A DNA stretch of 60,016 nt from Alphaproteobacteria bacterium (GCA_027482195.1 JAIXWE010000085.1:1-60016); one strand, 5' to 3'. Positions 1-13,337 are shown, counted from the stretch's first letter. Program-made: numbers and translations. Notes: generated by a model from the letters alone, not told the origin.

Positions 1-948
1 AAATTACCCAAAGCTTTGGAACGTTATATCGAGATTGGAATTATTGATCGCCTGCGTGGCCTTGATCATATCCGATCAAAAATCACCGCGCGCGGACAAG
101 ATATTCTTGATCAAGGTCACAATAACCCAGGATTTGCTTACCAACATTTTTTTAAATTCATGAAAGTTGTGGAATCCGACCCCGTGCTTTGGGGTACACT
201 TCCCCGTGATATGATCACACAAGCGGCGCAAGTTTTATTGGACAATCCTTCTTTCGGAAAGCTTGCATTCCCCTATCTTTTGAAGGAATTGGGCCCGCGC
301 GCAGATTACCGAAGCGTCGTAACGGCCGACATGATTGCGCAAGCGGCGGCGCGCGCATTAAAATCTGAATCCTATAAATCTTTTGCACATCTTTACGAAA
401 GTACACGCGCTTATCCGGAATGGAAGGAAGCAATTTCACCATCTGATGTTAGGCGCGCGCTTGATACGATGTTGCAAAAAAATCTCTATGTCTATCCCGC
501 GACATTGATCATCAAAACCGCGCTTGACGATCAGCAAGGCCAAGATGTGGTGACAGCGGAGAGAGTGACAAAAACCGCAAACCTTGCATCCGATCTGCGC
601 GAGAACTCTGTTTTTTCCTTACTTGTAACGGCGGTGAGCACTTATCCCCATTTGCTTGATGCGATTAAACCCGATGCGCGTTTGATTTTCATGTCAAAAG
701 GCGAAACCGGTCACACGCATGATGTTCTGATCGCCTTCCCGAAAGAGGATGGTCGCCCGGTTGAACTCTCGGGTGGATGCAAACATGTTAGAGGTCTCAA
801 CATTCTGCAACGGCATTGGACAGGCAACCCAGCGCGCCAAGGAATCATGAGCCAAATTGTCGGCGTTTTCAAAACGGTGGCGAACGACCCGCATAACCCC
901 TCAGCCCCCATCGCCCAGCAAGAACTGCGCAAGGCTGGTTTGGGGTAA
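1..948 (+). CDS. Hypothetical protein, 5' end outside window
   Basis: The reading frame is open to the first base of the window, so the gene starts upstream and only the last 315 or so residues are seen. The visible part is largely helical, with alternating short amphipathic segments and a repeated 'D-M-I-x-Q-A-A' type phrase near residues 65 and 110, suggesting helical repeats. The C-terminal 90 residues hold a Gly/His-rich stretch (GETGHTHD, SGGCKH). I see no membrane segment and recognise no family. No terminator is evident before the next gene on the same strand. Confidence 0.6.
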   Translation, partial: KLPKALERYIEIGIIDRLRGLDHIRSKITARGQDILDQGHNNPGFAYQHFFKFMKVVESDPVLWGTLPRDMITQAAQVLLDNPSFGKLAFPYLLKELGPRADYRSVVTADMIAQAAARALKSESYKSFAHLYESTRAYPEWKEAISPSDVRRALDTMLQKNLYVYPATLIIKTALDDQQGQDVVTAERVTKTANLASDLRENSVFSLLVTAVSTYPHLLDAIKPDARLIFMSKGETGHTHDVLIAFPKEDGRPVELSGGCKHVRGLNILQRHWTGNPARQGIMSQIVGVFKTVANDPHNPSAPIAQQELRKAGLG

Positions 949-1037
949 GGAAAAAACCACACCAAAACATCTTATTTAATTGACATAGTCATAAAAATAT
1001 CTCATGGTTATGTAATTAAATTTTAGGAGACAGCGAG

Positions 1038-1949
1038 ATGGGAAAAGGATTTAAACGTAGCATAGCGGCCGCCTGCTTCTTGGGCGCATCCGGGCTTACT
1101 TATGATGAAATTAATACCATTTCGGATAAAACGCCCGAGGATGTTGCAGCTTTTTATACCGCAAGAGATAGAGCGGAATATAACGGTCTCAAAATGGCTA
1201 CAGAAAAGCGTGGCCCCGTTTATGAAACTATTAACGCGGAATGTCAAAAATTATCCAAGAAAGAACCTTTTGTTTGGGGAGCCGGAGCCCTTTTTCATGA
1301 GCCGAAAACTGATACTGAAATAAAAGTGTCTTATAATTTTTGCATGGACAAAGAAATTAATGGAAGAATTCGTGAATTAGAGAAAGAGATCTCAGAAGTA
1401 CCAAGCCCAGAAATGGCCACACAAAGTTATAAAGAATTCCAAATAAATGGGCTTCAAAATTTTTTACTTCTCTGCCTTGGAATAGGCGGTGTACTCTCAC
1501 TTTCCGCGGGCATGGCTTTTAGAGAAAGCTTTAAAGATCGTGCAAGAGAGAAACTTCTTTCATCTGAAACAGATTCATTATTATCTCCGCGTGAATATTT
1601 TCAAGCCGCACTGAAAGGATTAGATAAACTTGATCCTGAAGAGCGCGCAAAGCTCGTGAATGATGTTTTGATGTTGGCCGCAGCGGAGCTTAACACCAGC
1701 GCTGGTAAGGCAATGACCGCAGCACATCAGGCTCAACAAGAGGCGGATATACTTTTAGAAGCAAAAAAACGTCATCTTTCTGAAATAGAAGATGCAATCG
1801 GAGTTTCAAGAAAATATTTGGAAAAACTTTTTCCAGACGCAACAGATGCGTTTTGGGAAGAGTTGAGAAAAGCCGCCGCAGCAGATCTTGCTGGAGAAAG
1901 GCCGCTTTTAACTGGTATGGTACACAAAAACGAGCCTTCGGGTCCATAA
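1038..1949 (+). CDS. Hypothetical membrane protein with C-terminal coiled coil
   Basis: A 303-residue protein with a strong AGGAGA ribosome site 7 bases before the ATG. Residues 1-20 form a weak N-terminal hydrophobic stretch. A clear single membrane segment lies near residues 140-160 (FLLLCLGIGGVLSLSAGMAF), followed by a charged, helix-rich tail with coiled-coil character from about residue 215 to 275. A consensus TTGACA lies 53 bases upstream (980-985), but I cannot find a convincing -10 at normal spacing. A rho-independent terminator follows directly, so the gene is probably monocistronic. The family is not recognised. Confidence 0.6.
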   Translation: MGKGFKRSIAAACFLGASGLTYDEINTISDKTPEDVAAFYTARDRAEYNGLKMATEKRGPVYETINAECQKLSKKEPFVWGAGALFHEPKTDTEIKVSYNFCMDKEINGRIRELEKEISEVPSPEMATQSYKEFQINGLQNFLLLCLGIGGVLSLSAGMAFRESFKDRAREKLLSSETDSLLSPREYFQAALKGLDKLDPEERAKLVNDVLMLAAAELNTSAGKAMTAAHQAQQEADILLEAKKRHLSEIEDAIGVSRKYLEKLFPDATDAFWEELRKAAAADLAGERPLLTGMVHKNEPSGP

Positions 1950-1990
1950 ATTGAGGTTCAACAATCCTTAACCCTTTCCGGGCAGAATAG

Positions 1991-2014
1991 AGGGTGGTAA
2001 TTCCACCCTTTTTT
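1991..2014 (+). terminator. Rho-independent terminator after the membrane protein gene
   Basis: A 7-bp perfect stem (AGGGTGG / CCACCCT) with loop TAATT is followed by six T residues on the + strand, 41 bases after the stop codon at 1949. Confidence 0.8.
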
Positions 2015-2028
2015 CATGATTCTGATTG

Positions 2029-2817
2029 ATGACCGAGCTTGTCCCCTCTGCCTTAAAAAATGAATTTCAAACCGCGTTGAATAACGGGCATTTGACCCTT
2101 CATTATCAACCTATTGTGAATATGAAAACGGGTGCACTTTTGGGGCTTGAAGCCTTGATGCGCTGGAACCACCCTGTTCACGGCCCCATCTCGCCGGGGG
2201 TGTTTATTCCCATCGCCGAAGAATCCGGACTTATTATTGATGCCAGCAAATGGGCATTGAAAGAAGCCTGCCGCGCCCTTAAACGAATCGAAGGCCGCAC
2301 TGGGCAAAACCGCAATTTATTCATCAGCGTGAATTTCTCCGCGCGCGATTTTGCAGAAGATAGCTTTCTAGAAGATCTTTACACCATCATCTCGGCGAGC
2401 GATGTGTTGCCCAACCAAATTCAATTGGAAATCAATGACGAATTATTGCTTTCACAACCTGATACGGCGGCGCGCAGCTTGGAGCTGTGCCGCAAGGCGG
2501 GGCTGAAGATTGCATTGGATGATTACGCAACGGCGCGTAATCCTCTTGAGATCCTTGCGCGCTTCCCTCTCGATACGGTGAAGATCGATAATATTTTATG
2601 CAAGACTCTCAGTAACTTGCCGGAACTTGTGCAAACCGCGCTTAATCGCAATATCACCGTCATTGCGGAACGTGTTGAAACGTCGGACGAGATGGCGCAT
2701 TTGCGCGCGCTGGGCTGTGGCGCAGGTCAAGGATTTTACTTTTCACGCCCCATGCCCGAACGCGATGTGACGGAGCTTATTCTCTCCCCGCAACTTTTCG
2801 CGGGAAAAGTCGCTTAA
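2029..2817 (+). CDS. EAL-domain protein (c-di-GMP phosphodiesterase family)
   Basis: A single EAL domain fills the 262 residues, with no GGDEF, PAS or membrane segment. The signature E41-A-L43 is present, as are the SVNFS asparagine, the Asp pair (ALDDY), the KID lysine, the catalytic-region glutamate in AERVET and the QGF glutamine. Two regions are divergent: loop 6, usually DFGTGYSS, reads DYATARNP, and the ELTES-type motif reads LEINDE. The family hydrolyses c-di-GMP to pGpG, but loop-6 changes are often linked to weak activity or a binding-only role. The ATG at 2029 is chosen over a TTG one codon earlier; no good Shine-Dalgarno site is visible for either. Confidence 0.85.
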   Translation: MTELVPSALKNEFQTALNNGHLTLHYQPIVNMKTGALLGLEALMRWNHPVHGPISPGVFIPIAEESGLIIDASKWALKEACRALKRIEGRTGQNRNLFISVNFSARDFAEDSFLEDLYTIISASDVLPNQIQLEINDELLLSQPDTAARSLELCRKAGLKIALDDYATARNPLEILARFPLDTVKIDNILCKTLSNLPELVQTALNRNITVIAERVETSDEMAHLRALGCGAGQGFYFSRPMPERDVTELILSPQLFAGKVA

Positions 2818-2893
2818 AGCTTCACGGCTTCCCTTTTCATTTCACTGAAATTCATTAAGGTACTCACTTCATTTACAATGTGAGGTGAACCCC

Positions 2894-4018
2894 GTGACCC
2901 TTGTTCTTTCTGTTCTCAAGGAAACTGCCCTTGGCGAAGCCCGTGTGGCGGCAACGCCCGAAACTGTCAAAAAACTCATTGCCAAAAATTGCACCGTCAT
3001 GGTTGAACGCGGTGCGGGCACGCGCGCAAGTTTTACCGATGATGCTTATGAATCAGCCGGAGCACAATTGGTCTCACGCGATGAAGCTTTGCGCGGACAA
3101 ATTATTTTATGTGTGCAAGCACCGGAATCGGGAATCAAAAGCGGCGCAGTGCTGATCGGGCTTTTGAATCCTTACAAAGACCCGGCGCGACTTGAGAGTT
3201 GGGCGCAATCAGGATTAACGAGTGTGAGTTTGGAAATGGTGCCGCGCATTACGCGCGCCCAAGCGATGGATGTGTTGTCATCGCAATCCAACTTGGCCGG
3301 ATATCGCGCGGTGATTTTATCTTCCAATTATTTCACCCGTGCCTTTCCAATGATGATGACGGCCGCCGGCACGGTGGCACCGGCGCGCGTGTTTGTCATG
3401 GGGGCCGGTGTTGCGGGGTTGCAAGCGATTGCGACCGCAAAACGTTTGGGTGCGATTGTATCTGCCACGGACGTACGCCCGGCCGCGAAAGAACAAGTGC
3501 AATCCTTGGGTGCGAATTTCATCATGGTTGATAGTGACGAAGTCAAATCAGCCGAAACCGCGGGTGGTTACGCCAAAGAAATGTCAGACGATTTCAAACG
3601 CAAACAAGCCACATTGATTGCGGAGACCTTAACCAAGCAAGATATCGTCATCACCACCGCACTCATCCCCGGTCGCCCCGCGCCGCAATTGATTACGGCT
3701 GAGATGGCGCGCTCCATGAAGCCAGGATCGGTGATTATTGATTTGGCGGCCGAGCAAGGTGGAAATTGCGCATTGTCAAAAATTGATGAAGTGGTTGTTG
3801 AAAATGGTGTGAAAATTATTGCCCCGCGCAATATCGTGAGCGACATCGCAACCGATGCCTCCGCACTCTATGCGCGCAACATTCTCAATTTATTGGGATT
3901 GTTGATCACCAAAGACGGCAATCTTGAATTCAACATGGCGGATGACATCATCAAAGCATCCACCTTGACCAAAGATGGTCAGATTATTCACCCGCAATTT
4001 CAAAAAGCAGGAGCATAA
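2894..4018 (+). CDS. pntAA: NAD(P) transhydrogenase subunit alpha part 1 (PntAA)
   Basis: This is the soluble NAD(H)-binding domain I of proton-translocating transhydrogenase, which exchanges hydride between NADH and NADP+ at the inner membrane. Family markers are RVAATPETV near the N-terminus, SRDEA/RITRAQAMD-type segments, the nucleotide-binding loop GAGVAGLQAIATAKRLGA near residue 170, and TALIPGRPAPQLI. The length (374 residues) fits the split alphaproteobacterial form. The GTG at 2894 is preferred because TGAGGTGA lies just upstream at proper spacing; a GTG at 2885 sits inside that site. It is followed after 3 bases by pntAB. Confidence 0.95.
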   Translation: MTLVLSVLKETALGEARVAATPETVKKLIAKNCTVMVERGAGTRASFTDDAYESAGAQLVSRDEALRGQIILCVQAPESGIKSGAVLIGLLNPYKDPARLESWAQSGLTSVSLEMVPRITRAQAMDVLSSQSNLAGYRAVILSSNYFTRAFPMMMTAAGTVAPARVFVMGAGVAGLQAIATAKRLGAIVSATDVRPAAKEQVQSLGANFIMVDSDEVKSAETAGGYAKEMSDDFKRKQATLIAETLTKQDIVITTALIPGRPAPQLITAEMARSMKPGSVIIDLAAEQGGNCALSKIDEVVVENGVKIIAPRNIVSDIATDASALYARNILNLLGLLITKDGNLEFNMADDIIKASTLTKDGQIIHPQFQKAGA

Positions 4019-4021
4019 AAC

Positions 4022-4435
4022 ATGGACCCGCAAAGCAATATCGCTGGCCAAGCCTCGGACCTTTCCCGCATGGCGGAACAATTGTCACAACAGGCGCAAA
4101 AATTCGCGTTGGATGTCAGCTCATTTGATTACAACACGGCCGTGACACAAGACGGATCGTTTCTTGTCACGGGCTTGACCGTTTTTATGCTCGCGTGTTT
4201 TGTTGGATATTATGTGGTGTGGAAAGTGACCCCTGCCCTTCACTCCCCGTTGATGGGCATCACCAACGCCATTTCATCCGTGATTATTGTGGGTGCGTTG
4301 ATTGCCGCAGGCCCGCAAGATTTTTCATTCTCAAGTGTTCTTGGTTTCTTGGCGGTGATTTTAGCATCTATCAATATTTTCGGCGGCTTTATTGTCACAC
4401 GCCGCATGCTCTCCATGTTCCGTAAGCGAGGATAA
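4022..4435 (+). CDS. pntAB: NAD(P) transhydrogenase subunit alpha part 2 (PntAB)
   Basis: A 137-residue protein corresponding to the first half of membrane domain II, carried as a separate small subunit in alphaproteobacteria. The N-terminal 45 residues are polar and probably cytoplasmic. About three membrane helices follow: [20 protein letters not shown], a central Ala/Ile/Val segment after [13 protein letters not shown], and a segment ending at [13 protein letters not shown]. The HSPLMGxTNAIS loop is a family hallmark. An AGGAG site precedes the ATG. It sits between pntAA (3-base gap) and pntB (5-base gap), so the three are one translational unit. Confidence 0.95.
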   Translation: MDPQSNIAGQASDLSRMAEQLSQQAQKFALDVSSFDYNTAVTQDGSFLVTGLTVFMLACFVGYYVVWKVTPALHSPLMGITNAISSVIIVGALIAAGPQDFSFSSVLGFLAVILASINIFGGFIVTRRMLSMFRKRG

Positions 4436-4440
4436 ATTCA

Positions 4441-5825
4441 TGACAACATTCGCACCGCTTCTCTATCTTGTCTCGTCTGTTTTTTTCATTCTTTCTTTAC
4501 GCGGACTTTCGTCACCGGAAACCGCAGGCAAAGGATTAAATTACGGTATCATCGGCATGGTGCTCGCCATCATCACCACACTTTTAACGCCTTCAGTGCA
4601 ATCATGGGGGTTGATTGTTGCGGGGATTATCATTGGCGGATTAATCGGATCGTTCATTGCGATTAAAATTCAAATGACCGCACTCCCGCAATTGGTCGCG
4701 GCGTTTCACTCGCTCGTCGGTCTTGCGGCCGTGTTTGTTGCGGCCGCCGCGTTTCACAATCCGGTCGCGTATAATATCGGCACACCTGGGCAAATTCATC
4801 TTGCAAGCTTGATTGAAATGGCCTTAGGCGTTGCGATTGGAGCCATCACCTTTACCGGATCCATCATCGCATGGGGCAAACTTCAAGGGGTTATTCCCGG
4901 AAAGCCCGTTCAATTTTCGGGACAAAATTTTGTCAATGCGGGTCTTGGGCTTTTGCTTGTTGGTCTTATTGTTGTCTTGTGTTTCACCGAAAGTATTTTT
5001 GTCTTTTGGATGATTGTGCTTCTTGCTCTGGCACTTGGTGTGTTGTTGATCATTCCCATTGGTGGGGCGGATATGCCGGTGATTGTTTCCATGCTCAACA
5101 GTTATTCCGGTTGGGCCGCGGCCGGAATTGGTTTTACGTTGCAAAATAATTTGCTCATCATCACCGGCGCGTTGGTCGGCGCATCGGGTGCCATTTTGTC
5201 GTATATCATGTGCAAAGGCATGAACCGTTCGTTTTTGTCCGTTGTGCTTGGTGGTTTTGGCGGTGAACAGCAAGTCAACGCGTTTTCATCTGGTGACAAA
5301 ACTGCGAAAATCGGCTCGGCGGAAGATGCGGCGTTCATCATGAAAAATGCCGCACGTGTCATCATCGTGCCCGGATACGGCATGGCGGTCGCCCAAGCGC
5401 AACATGTTGTGCGTGAAATGGCGGATATGTTGAAACATGCGGGCGTTGATGTGAAATATGCCATTCACCCGGTGGCGGGACGCATGCCCGGCCACATGAA
5501 CGTGCTTTTAGCCGAAGCGAATGTGCCTTACGACGAAGTGTTTGAGTTGGAAGACATCAACCGTGATTTTGCTCAGGCCGATGTCGCCTATGTGATTGGT
5601 GCAAATGACATCACCAACCCGGCGGCGAAGACCGATTCTTCATCCCCCATTTACGGCATGCCCGTGCTCGATGTTGAAAAAGCGAAAACGGTCTTGTTCG
5701 TGAAACGCTCGATGGGGTCGGGTTATGCCGGAATTGATAACCCACTTTTCTTTGAAGATAACACGCTCATGTTGTTGGGTGATGCCAAGAAGATGACCGA
5801 AGATATCGTCAAGGCGTTGGAATAA
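4441..5825 (+). CDS. pntB: NAD(P) transhydrogenase subunit beta (PntB)
   Basis: The beta subunit supplies the remaining membrane helices of the proton channel and the NADP(H)-binding domain III. The first 280 or so residues are a run of hydrophobic helices including the MTALPQLVAAFHSLVG region. The C-terminal 180 residues contain GYGMAVAQAQ and HPVAGRMPGHMNVLLAEA, both NADP-site motifs, and GANDITNPAA. The ATG at 4441 has a GAGGA site 7-10 bases upstream; an in-frame extension into pntAB would lack one. Length 461 is normal. Confidence 0.96.
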
Positions 5826-5834
5826 TCCGCAAAG

Positions 5835-6827
5835 ATGATTGACAAAAATCTTCTGACTCAGGCGCGTTTTTCGCAACCTCACGGCTGGCGGTGGCACACA
5901 TTTCGCACCGCGCGCAATTACAAAATCCGCATGGGATCGGCGCAACCCGAACAATCCACCATCCCCGCCGCGGCGATTGTTATTCTTCCTGGCTTAAGCG
6001 AGTTTGCGGAGAAATATTTTGAGCTTGCTCATGAAATGTTGGCGCGCAATTGTTCGGTGTGGGTTTTGGATTGGTTTGGTCAAGGGGAATCAGACCGCCC
6101 ACTTGAAAACCGTCAAAAAATTTCATGTGATGATTTTGCTTATCATGTTGATGATTTAAACACTTTTATCATGGACTATATCAAGCCCGCTTCGATGCAC
6201 CCGCACGTGGGGAAAATTCCCATGATTATGCTGGGGCATTCCATGGGCGGGCATATTGGTTTGCGGTATTTGGCGGAAAAGCAAAATAAAATTTTCGCGG
6301 CCGCCGCGTTTTCGGCACCCATGCTTGAAATCAAACAAGTTGAAAATTTTCCTTTTTTCATCCAACGCGCTTTAACCACCTTGATGCAAACGTCAAAAGA
6401 TTCTTATTTGCCTGGCGCATCCGATTGGGGGCCGACACATCGCGCTGATCCCGCGGGGTTAAGCCCTTTCTCATCCGACCCGGTGCGGGATGTGCTGCAC
6501 CGCGCGTGGTTTGAACATTACCCTTATTTGCGTGTGGGTGGGCCCACATGGAAATGGGCACATGAAGCGATTAAGTCTTGCGCGCTTTTGGCACATAAAA
6601 ATCTTTTGAATATGATCAATATTCCGGTTCTTCTTGCGGCCGCCGGTGATGACCGGGTGGTGGGAAACCGCGCCATTGCACGTGCCGCCAAACTTATCCC
6701 GCATGCGCAACTTTTGGAGCTTCCCCAAGCCCGGCACGAAATTTTTATGGAGCGGGATCAATATCGCAAGCCCTTTTTGCGCAAAATTGACGCGCTCATT
6801 CAAGCGCATGCACGCAAAATTGGCTAA
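5835..6827 (+). CDS. Alpha/beta hydrolase, lysophospholipase/monoacylglycerol-lipase-like
   Basis: A 330-residue serine hydrolase of the alpha/beta fold. The nucleophile elbow is GHSMGG with Ser136, the oxyanion-side motif is LPGLSEFAEKY near residue 52, a DWFGQGESDRP loop follows near 80, the acid is probably in AAAGDDRVVG, and the catalytic His is in QARHEIFME. The GQGxS and RHE phrases are typical of PldB-like monoacylglycerol lipases and lysophospholipases. There is no signal peptide. It begins 9 bases after pntB and may be co-transcribed, although no functional link to the transhydrogenase is obvious. Confidence 0.85.
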   Translation: MIDKNLLTQARFSQPHGWRWHTFRTARNYKIRMGSAQPEQSTIPAAAIVILPGLSEFAEKYFELAHEMLARNCSVWVLDWFGQGESDRPLENRQKISCDDFAYHVDDLNTFIMDYIKPASMHPHVGKIPMIMLGHSMGGHIGLRYLAEKQNKIFAAAAFSAPMLEIKQVENFPFFIQRALTTLMQTSKDSYLPGASDWGPTHRADPAGLSPFSSDPVRDVLHRAWFEHYPYLRVGGPTWKWAHEAIKSCALLAHKNLLNMINIPVLLAAAGDDRVVGNRAIARAAKLIPHAQLLELPQARHEIFMERDQYRKPFLRKIDALIQAHARKIG

Positions 6828-6868
6828 AATCAAAATTTATGCTTAAAGTAAGATAAAGGATAAAAAAC

Positions 6869-7102
6869 ATGGATGAGAGCCTTTTAAACAAACACCGCTT
6901 GGCAGACCGCATTCTTTACGCGTTGAAACTTGCGATTGAACAACAAGATATCAAAGTTGCCGACGCGTTGATGCAAGCGTTGGAATTATCCATGACGCGC
7001 AACACGGGCGGTGGTGAGTTTGTCGAACGCCGTGACTTCCCGCCTGAAATGGAAAAGGAATTAAGCAAGTTGCGACAAATCAAAGGCAAAGATAAAAAAT
7101 AA
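6869..7102 (+). CDS. Small conserved hypothetical protein
   Basis: A 77-residue, highly charged and helical protein (HRLADRILYALKLAIEQQDIKVADALMQALE, then an RDFPPEMEKELSKL tail). It has an AAGGA-type site upstream. I recall similar short proteins from alphaproteobacterial genomes but no assigned function. Its stop codon ends exactly one base before the stop codon of the convergent ligA, so the two genes share no intergenic DNA and any transcription terminator must lie inside the opposing gene. Confidence 0.65.
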   Translation: MDESLLNKHRLADRILYALKLAIEQQDIKVADALMQALELSMTRNTGGGEFVERRDFPPEMEKELSKLRQIKGKDKK

Positions 7103-10839
<3,737 letters not shown>

Positions 10840-10846
10840 GGGCAAC

Positions 10847-11680
10847 TTACTCCGGCTTTAAAAGGGAATCCACGGTGCGATCGACCCAAGAACGTTGGTC
10901 GGCAATGCGCGCACGTTGTTGCGGATCAAGCAACGCGAAACTGTCTTGATACCACCGCGACCCGGGATAATTTGTACCCAACACGGCGGCGACGCGCGTG
11001 GCTTCGTCTTTCAATCCCAAGGTCGTATAAATTTCGACCAAGCGATGCAAGGCTTCGGGCACGTGGGTGGTGGTTTGATGATCTTGAATAACGGTGCGGA
11101 AACGATTAATCGCCGCATTCAACTCACCGCGGCGTTGATAATAACGCCCCACGGTCATTTCTTTTCCCGCCAAGTGATCAAGGGTGAGATCACGTTTGAA
11201 TTTCGCATCGCGCGCGTATTTGCTGTCGGGAAATTTTTGAATGAGTGTGTCAAAAGATTCCAACGCCAAACGTGTTGTTTCTTGATCACGGCGCACATCG
11301 GCCATCTGTTCGTAATAACACAAGGCCTTGAGGTAATGCGCATAATCCACATCCGGATGACCGGGATGCAAATCAATAAAACGATCGAGCGCAATCACGG
11401 CATCATCATAACGCAAGCCCTCATAAGCGGCTTTGGCCGATAATAATTGCGCCTGGGTTGCGAATTCGGAATAAGGATGTTGACGCTCAACTTCATCAAA
11501 AAGTTTTGTCGCTTTTTGAAATTCGCCTTTATCGTACGCAACCTTTGCCTCACCAAAAATTTGATCGGCAGGGCGTTCAATTTGCGCTTGACGTTTTGCG
11601 TCCTCATCGGCTGAAGAACACGCGGTCAACGCGACAGAAGAGACAAGTGCAACAAGGAAAAAACGGAAATAATTTTGCAT
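10847..11680 (-). CDS. bamD: Outer-membrane assembly lipoprotein BamD
   Basis: BamD (ComL) is an essential TPR lipoprotein of the BAM complex that inserts beta-barrel proteins. A signal peptide of about 20 residues ends in the lipobox LTAC, giving Cys21 as the lipidated residue. Five TPR-like repeats follow, including AKVAYDKGEFQKATKLFDEVERQHPYSEFATQA and the diagnostic YYQRRGELNAAINRFRTVI. Length 277 is usual. It lies 57 bases downstream of lpxC on the same strand, an arrangement common in alphaproteobacteria. Confidence 0.96.
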   Translation of the reverse strand: MQNYFRFFLVALVSSVALTACSSADEDAKRQAQIERPADQIFGEAKVAYDKGEFQKATKLFDEVERQHPYSEFATQAQLLSAKAAYEGLRYDDAVIALDRFIDLHPGHPDVDYAHYLKALCYYEQMADVRRDQETTRLALESFDTLIQKFPDSKYARDAKFKRDLTLDHLAGKEMTVGRYYQRRGELNAAINRFRTVIQDHQTTTHVPEALHRLVEIYTTLGLKDEATRVAAVLGTNYPGSRWYQDSFALLDPQQRARIADQRSWVDRTVDSLLKPE

Positions 11681-11737
11681 GGGTTAACCTTAACCATGCG
11701 GCGCAAAACTTCAATATAAATCAGGTAAAAAAATGGC

Positions 11738-12664
11738 TTAAGCCACAGCCGCCACGCGGGTTTTTTCGCCAGTCACCGCCAAATCGGAGAGGGCCGCGTC
11801 AATATCGATAAAAAGATCCATGGTTGTCCAGCAATCGGGCGCGGCAAACATGGCCTTTAAGATCGCGTTATTCATCGCATGCCCGGCCTTGTGCCCGTCA
11901 TATTGGCCGATAATGGGCGCACCCGCCAAATATAAATCCCCCACCGCGTCCAAAACCTTGTGGCGGGCAAATTCATCATGGTAACGAAGCCCATCGGGGT
12001 TCAACACCGCGTTATTATCCAAGACAATGGCGTTATCCAACGACCCGCCCAATGCCAACCCTTGGGCGCGCAAGGCGGCCACTTCGTGTAAGAAACCGAA
12101 CGTACGGCAATCGGCCACATCGGTGATGAAACTTCCGTTCAACATTTCAATCTCATACGCTTGCTTGCCGATAGATGGATGTGCAAACTCAATACTCGCG
12201 CGGAATTTTGAACCAATGGCGGGGCGCAATGTGACGCGTTTGTCGCCTTCTTCAATCACAATCTCTTTGAGAATTTTAATGGCCTTGCGTGCGACCGCTT
12301 GTGTTTTCAATCCCGCATCAAAAATCGCATTGACAAAATCTTCGGATGATCCGTCCATGATCGGCACTTCGGGGCCATCGAGTTCAATCACCGCATTATC
12401 AACGCCGCAGGCGCGCAACGCCGCCATCACATGTTCGACCGTGCCCACCGTGACACCATGCGCATTTCCAACAACGGTGCATAAACGTGTATCAACCACA
12501 TGATCCCAACGGGCGGGAATCACATTCGGGCGGTCGGTGACATCCACGCGCACAAAAGAAATGCCCGCATGTGGCTCAGCCGGGCGCAATGTCATATGCG
12601 TTTCCGCACCGGAATGAAGACCAATGCCGTGAAGTGTAACGGGGCGTGAAACTGTGTGTTGCAT
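11738..12664 (-). CDS. lpxC: UDP-3-O-acyl-N-acetylglucosamine deacetylase LpxC
   Basis: This zinc deacetylase catalyses the committed step of lipid A synthesis. Visible family motifs are LHGIGLHSG near residue 12, the zinc-ligand region GTVEHVMAALR with its His, VELDGPEVPIMDGSS-type loop, RYHDEFARHKVLDAVGDLYLAG with the second His/Asp ligands, and the catalytic His of YDGHKAGHAMN. The ATG at 12664 gives the normal N-terminus (MQHTVSRPVTLHG); a longer frame upstream has no family similarity. Its presence shows a lipopolysaccharide-bearing outer membrane. Confidence 0.97.
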   Translation of the reverse strand: MQHTVSRPVTLHGIGLHSGAETHMTLRPAEPHAGISFVRVDVTDRPNVIPARWDHVVDTRLCTVVGNAHGVTVGTVEHVMAALRACGVDNAVIELDGPEVPIMDGSSEDFVNAIFDAGLKTQAVARKAIKILKEIVIEEGDKRVTLRPAIGSKFRASIEFAHPSIGKQAYEIEMLNGSFITDVADCRTFGFLHEVAALRAQGLALGGSLDNAIVLDNNAVLNPDGLRYHDEFARHKVLDAVGDLYLAGAPIIGQYDGHKAGHAMNNAILKAMFAAPDCWTTMDLFIDIDAALSDLAVTGEKTRVAAVA

Positions 12665-12815
12665 GAAGACCGAATCCGTAAGGGTTAACGCAGTATTATT
12701 TATAAAATATCGGACTTTGCCGCACTGCCACAACTCACCCTGTGTGACGGATTGTTACAGATATAAGACTTTGATTCTATTTATCTTTTTTTGAGTATCC
12801 GGGTTCATTTTTTAT

Positions 12816-12844
12816 TTGACATAGCCTTACGGATTCTGTAATTC
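12816..12844 (+). promoter_or_regulatory. Candidate sigma-70 promoter for the gene at 12871
   Basis: TTGACA (12816-12821), 17-base spacer, then TAATTC (12839-12844). The -35 is perfect; the -10 matches only in part. The expected transcript start is about 20 bases before the start codon of the downstream gene. Confidence 0.45.
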
Positions 12845-12870
12845 CTATTCTTTCCTAAAAAGCATTTTTA

Positions 12871-13290
12871 ATGAGTGAGTGTAAAATGAGTAAATTTGAA
12901 GATGTCAAAGACGGTTTCGCTAACAAATCCCTTAACCGAAGCCATGCCGCTGTGCGTGCGCGTATGCTTTATCTTATCACCCTTCCTTCCATCGTAGCGT
13001 CTTCGATCGGTGGAGCTTTTGCGGGCGCCGTGATTTTCTCACCCAGCCAAGAAAAAATTCGCGACACCTTGGTTGAATCCTGTGAAACACAAGTCGTCGA
13101 AGCTTTGGGTACAAAAGGTATCGGTAAGGGAGATATCATCACACAAGGTCAATCAAGCGAAACATACCGCGGAAGTTTTCAACGCAACGCCGATGGCAGC
13201 GCCACGTGTGTTTTTGTTACCAACGGGATCACAGAAAGCGGCGCATCGATGGAAGAGATACGCGTCAATCTTCCCGCACTGAAAATGTAA
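12871..13290 (+). CDS. Hypothetical single-pass membrane protein
   Basis: A 139-residue protein with one membrane helix near residues 33-55 (LYLITLPSIVASSIGGAFAGAVIF), a positively charged N-terminus and a C-terminal domain of about 85 residues with two cysteines (VESCETQ, SATCVF) that could form a disulfide if periplasmic. An in-frame ATG at 12886 is an alternative start. It is a rightward single gene inside the leftward dcw run, has its own promoter and a strong terminator, and I do not recognise the family. Confidence 0.6.
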   Translation: MSECKMSKFEDVKDGFANKSLNRSHAAVRARMLYLITLPSIVASSIGGAFAGAVIFSPSQEKIRDTLVESCETQVVEALGTKGIGKGDIITQGQSSETYRGSFQRNADGSATCVFVTNGITESGASMEEIRVNLPALKM

Positions 13291-13300
13291 GATTCATTAA

Positions 13301-13330
13301 AAAACCCCTCAGAAAATCTGAGGGGTTTTT
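13301..13330 (+). terminator. Strong rho-independent terminator
   Basis: A 12-bp perfect stem (AAAACCCCTCAG / CTGAGGGGTTTT) with loop AAAAT and a T tract. Because the stem starts with A residues it can act on both strands, serving the rightward gene at 12871 and the leftward gene that ends at 13338. Confidence 0.9.
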
Positions 13331-13337
13331 GATGATC

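Noticed and set aside
4824-5273. 149-codon antisense frame in pntB
   Set aside because: Shadow of a well-conserved membrane protein gene; composition rich in Asn/Lys/His without a start signal.
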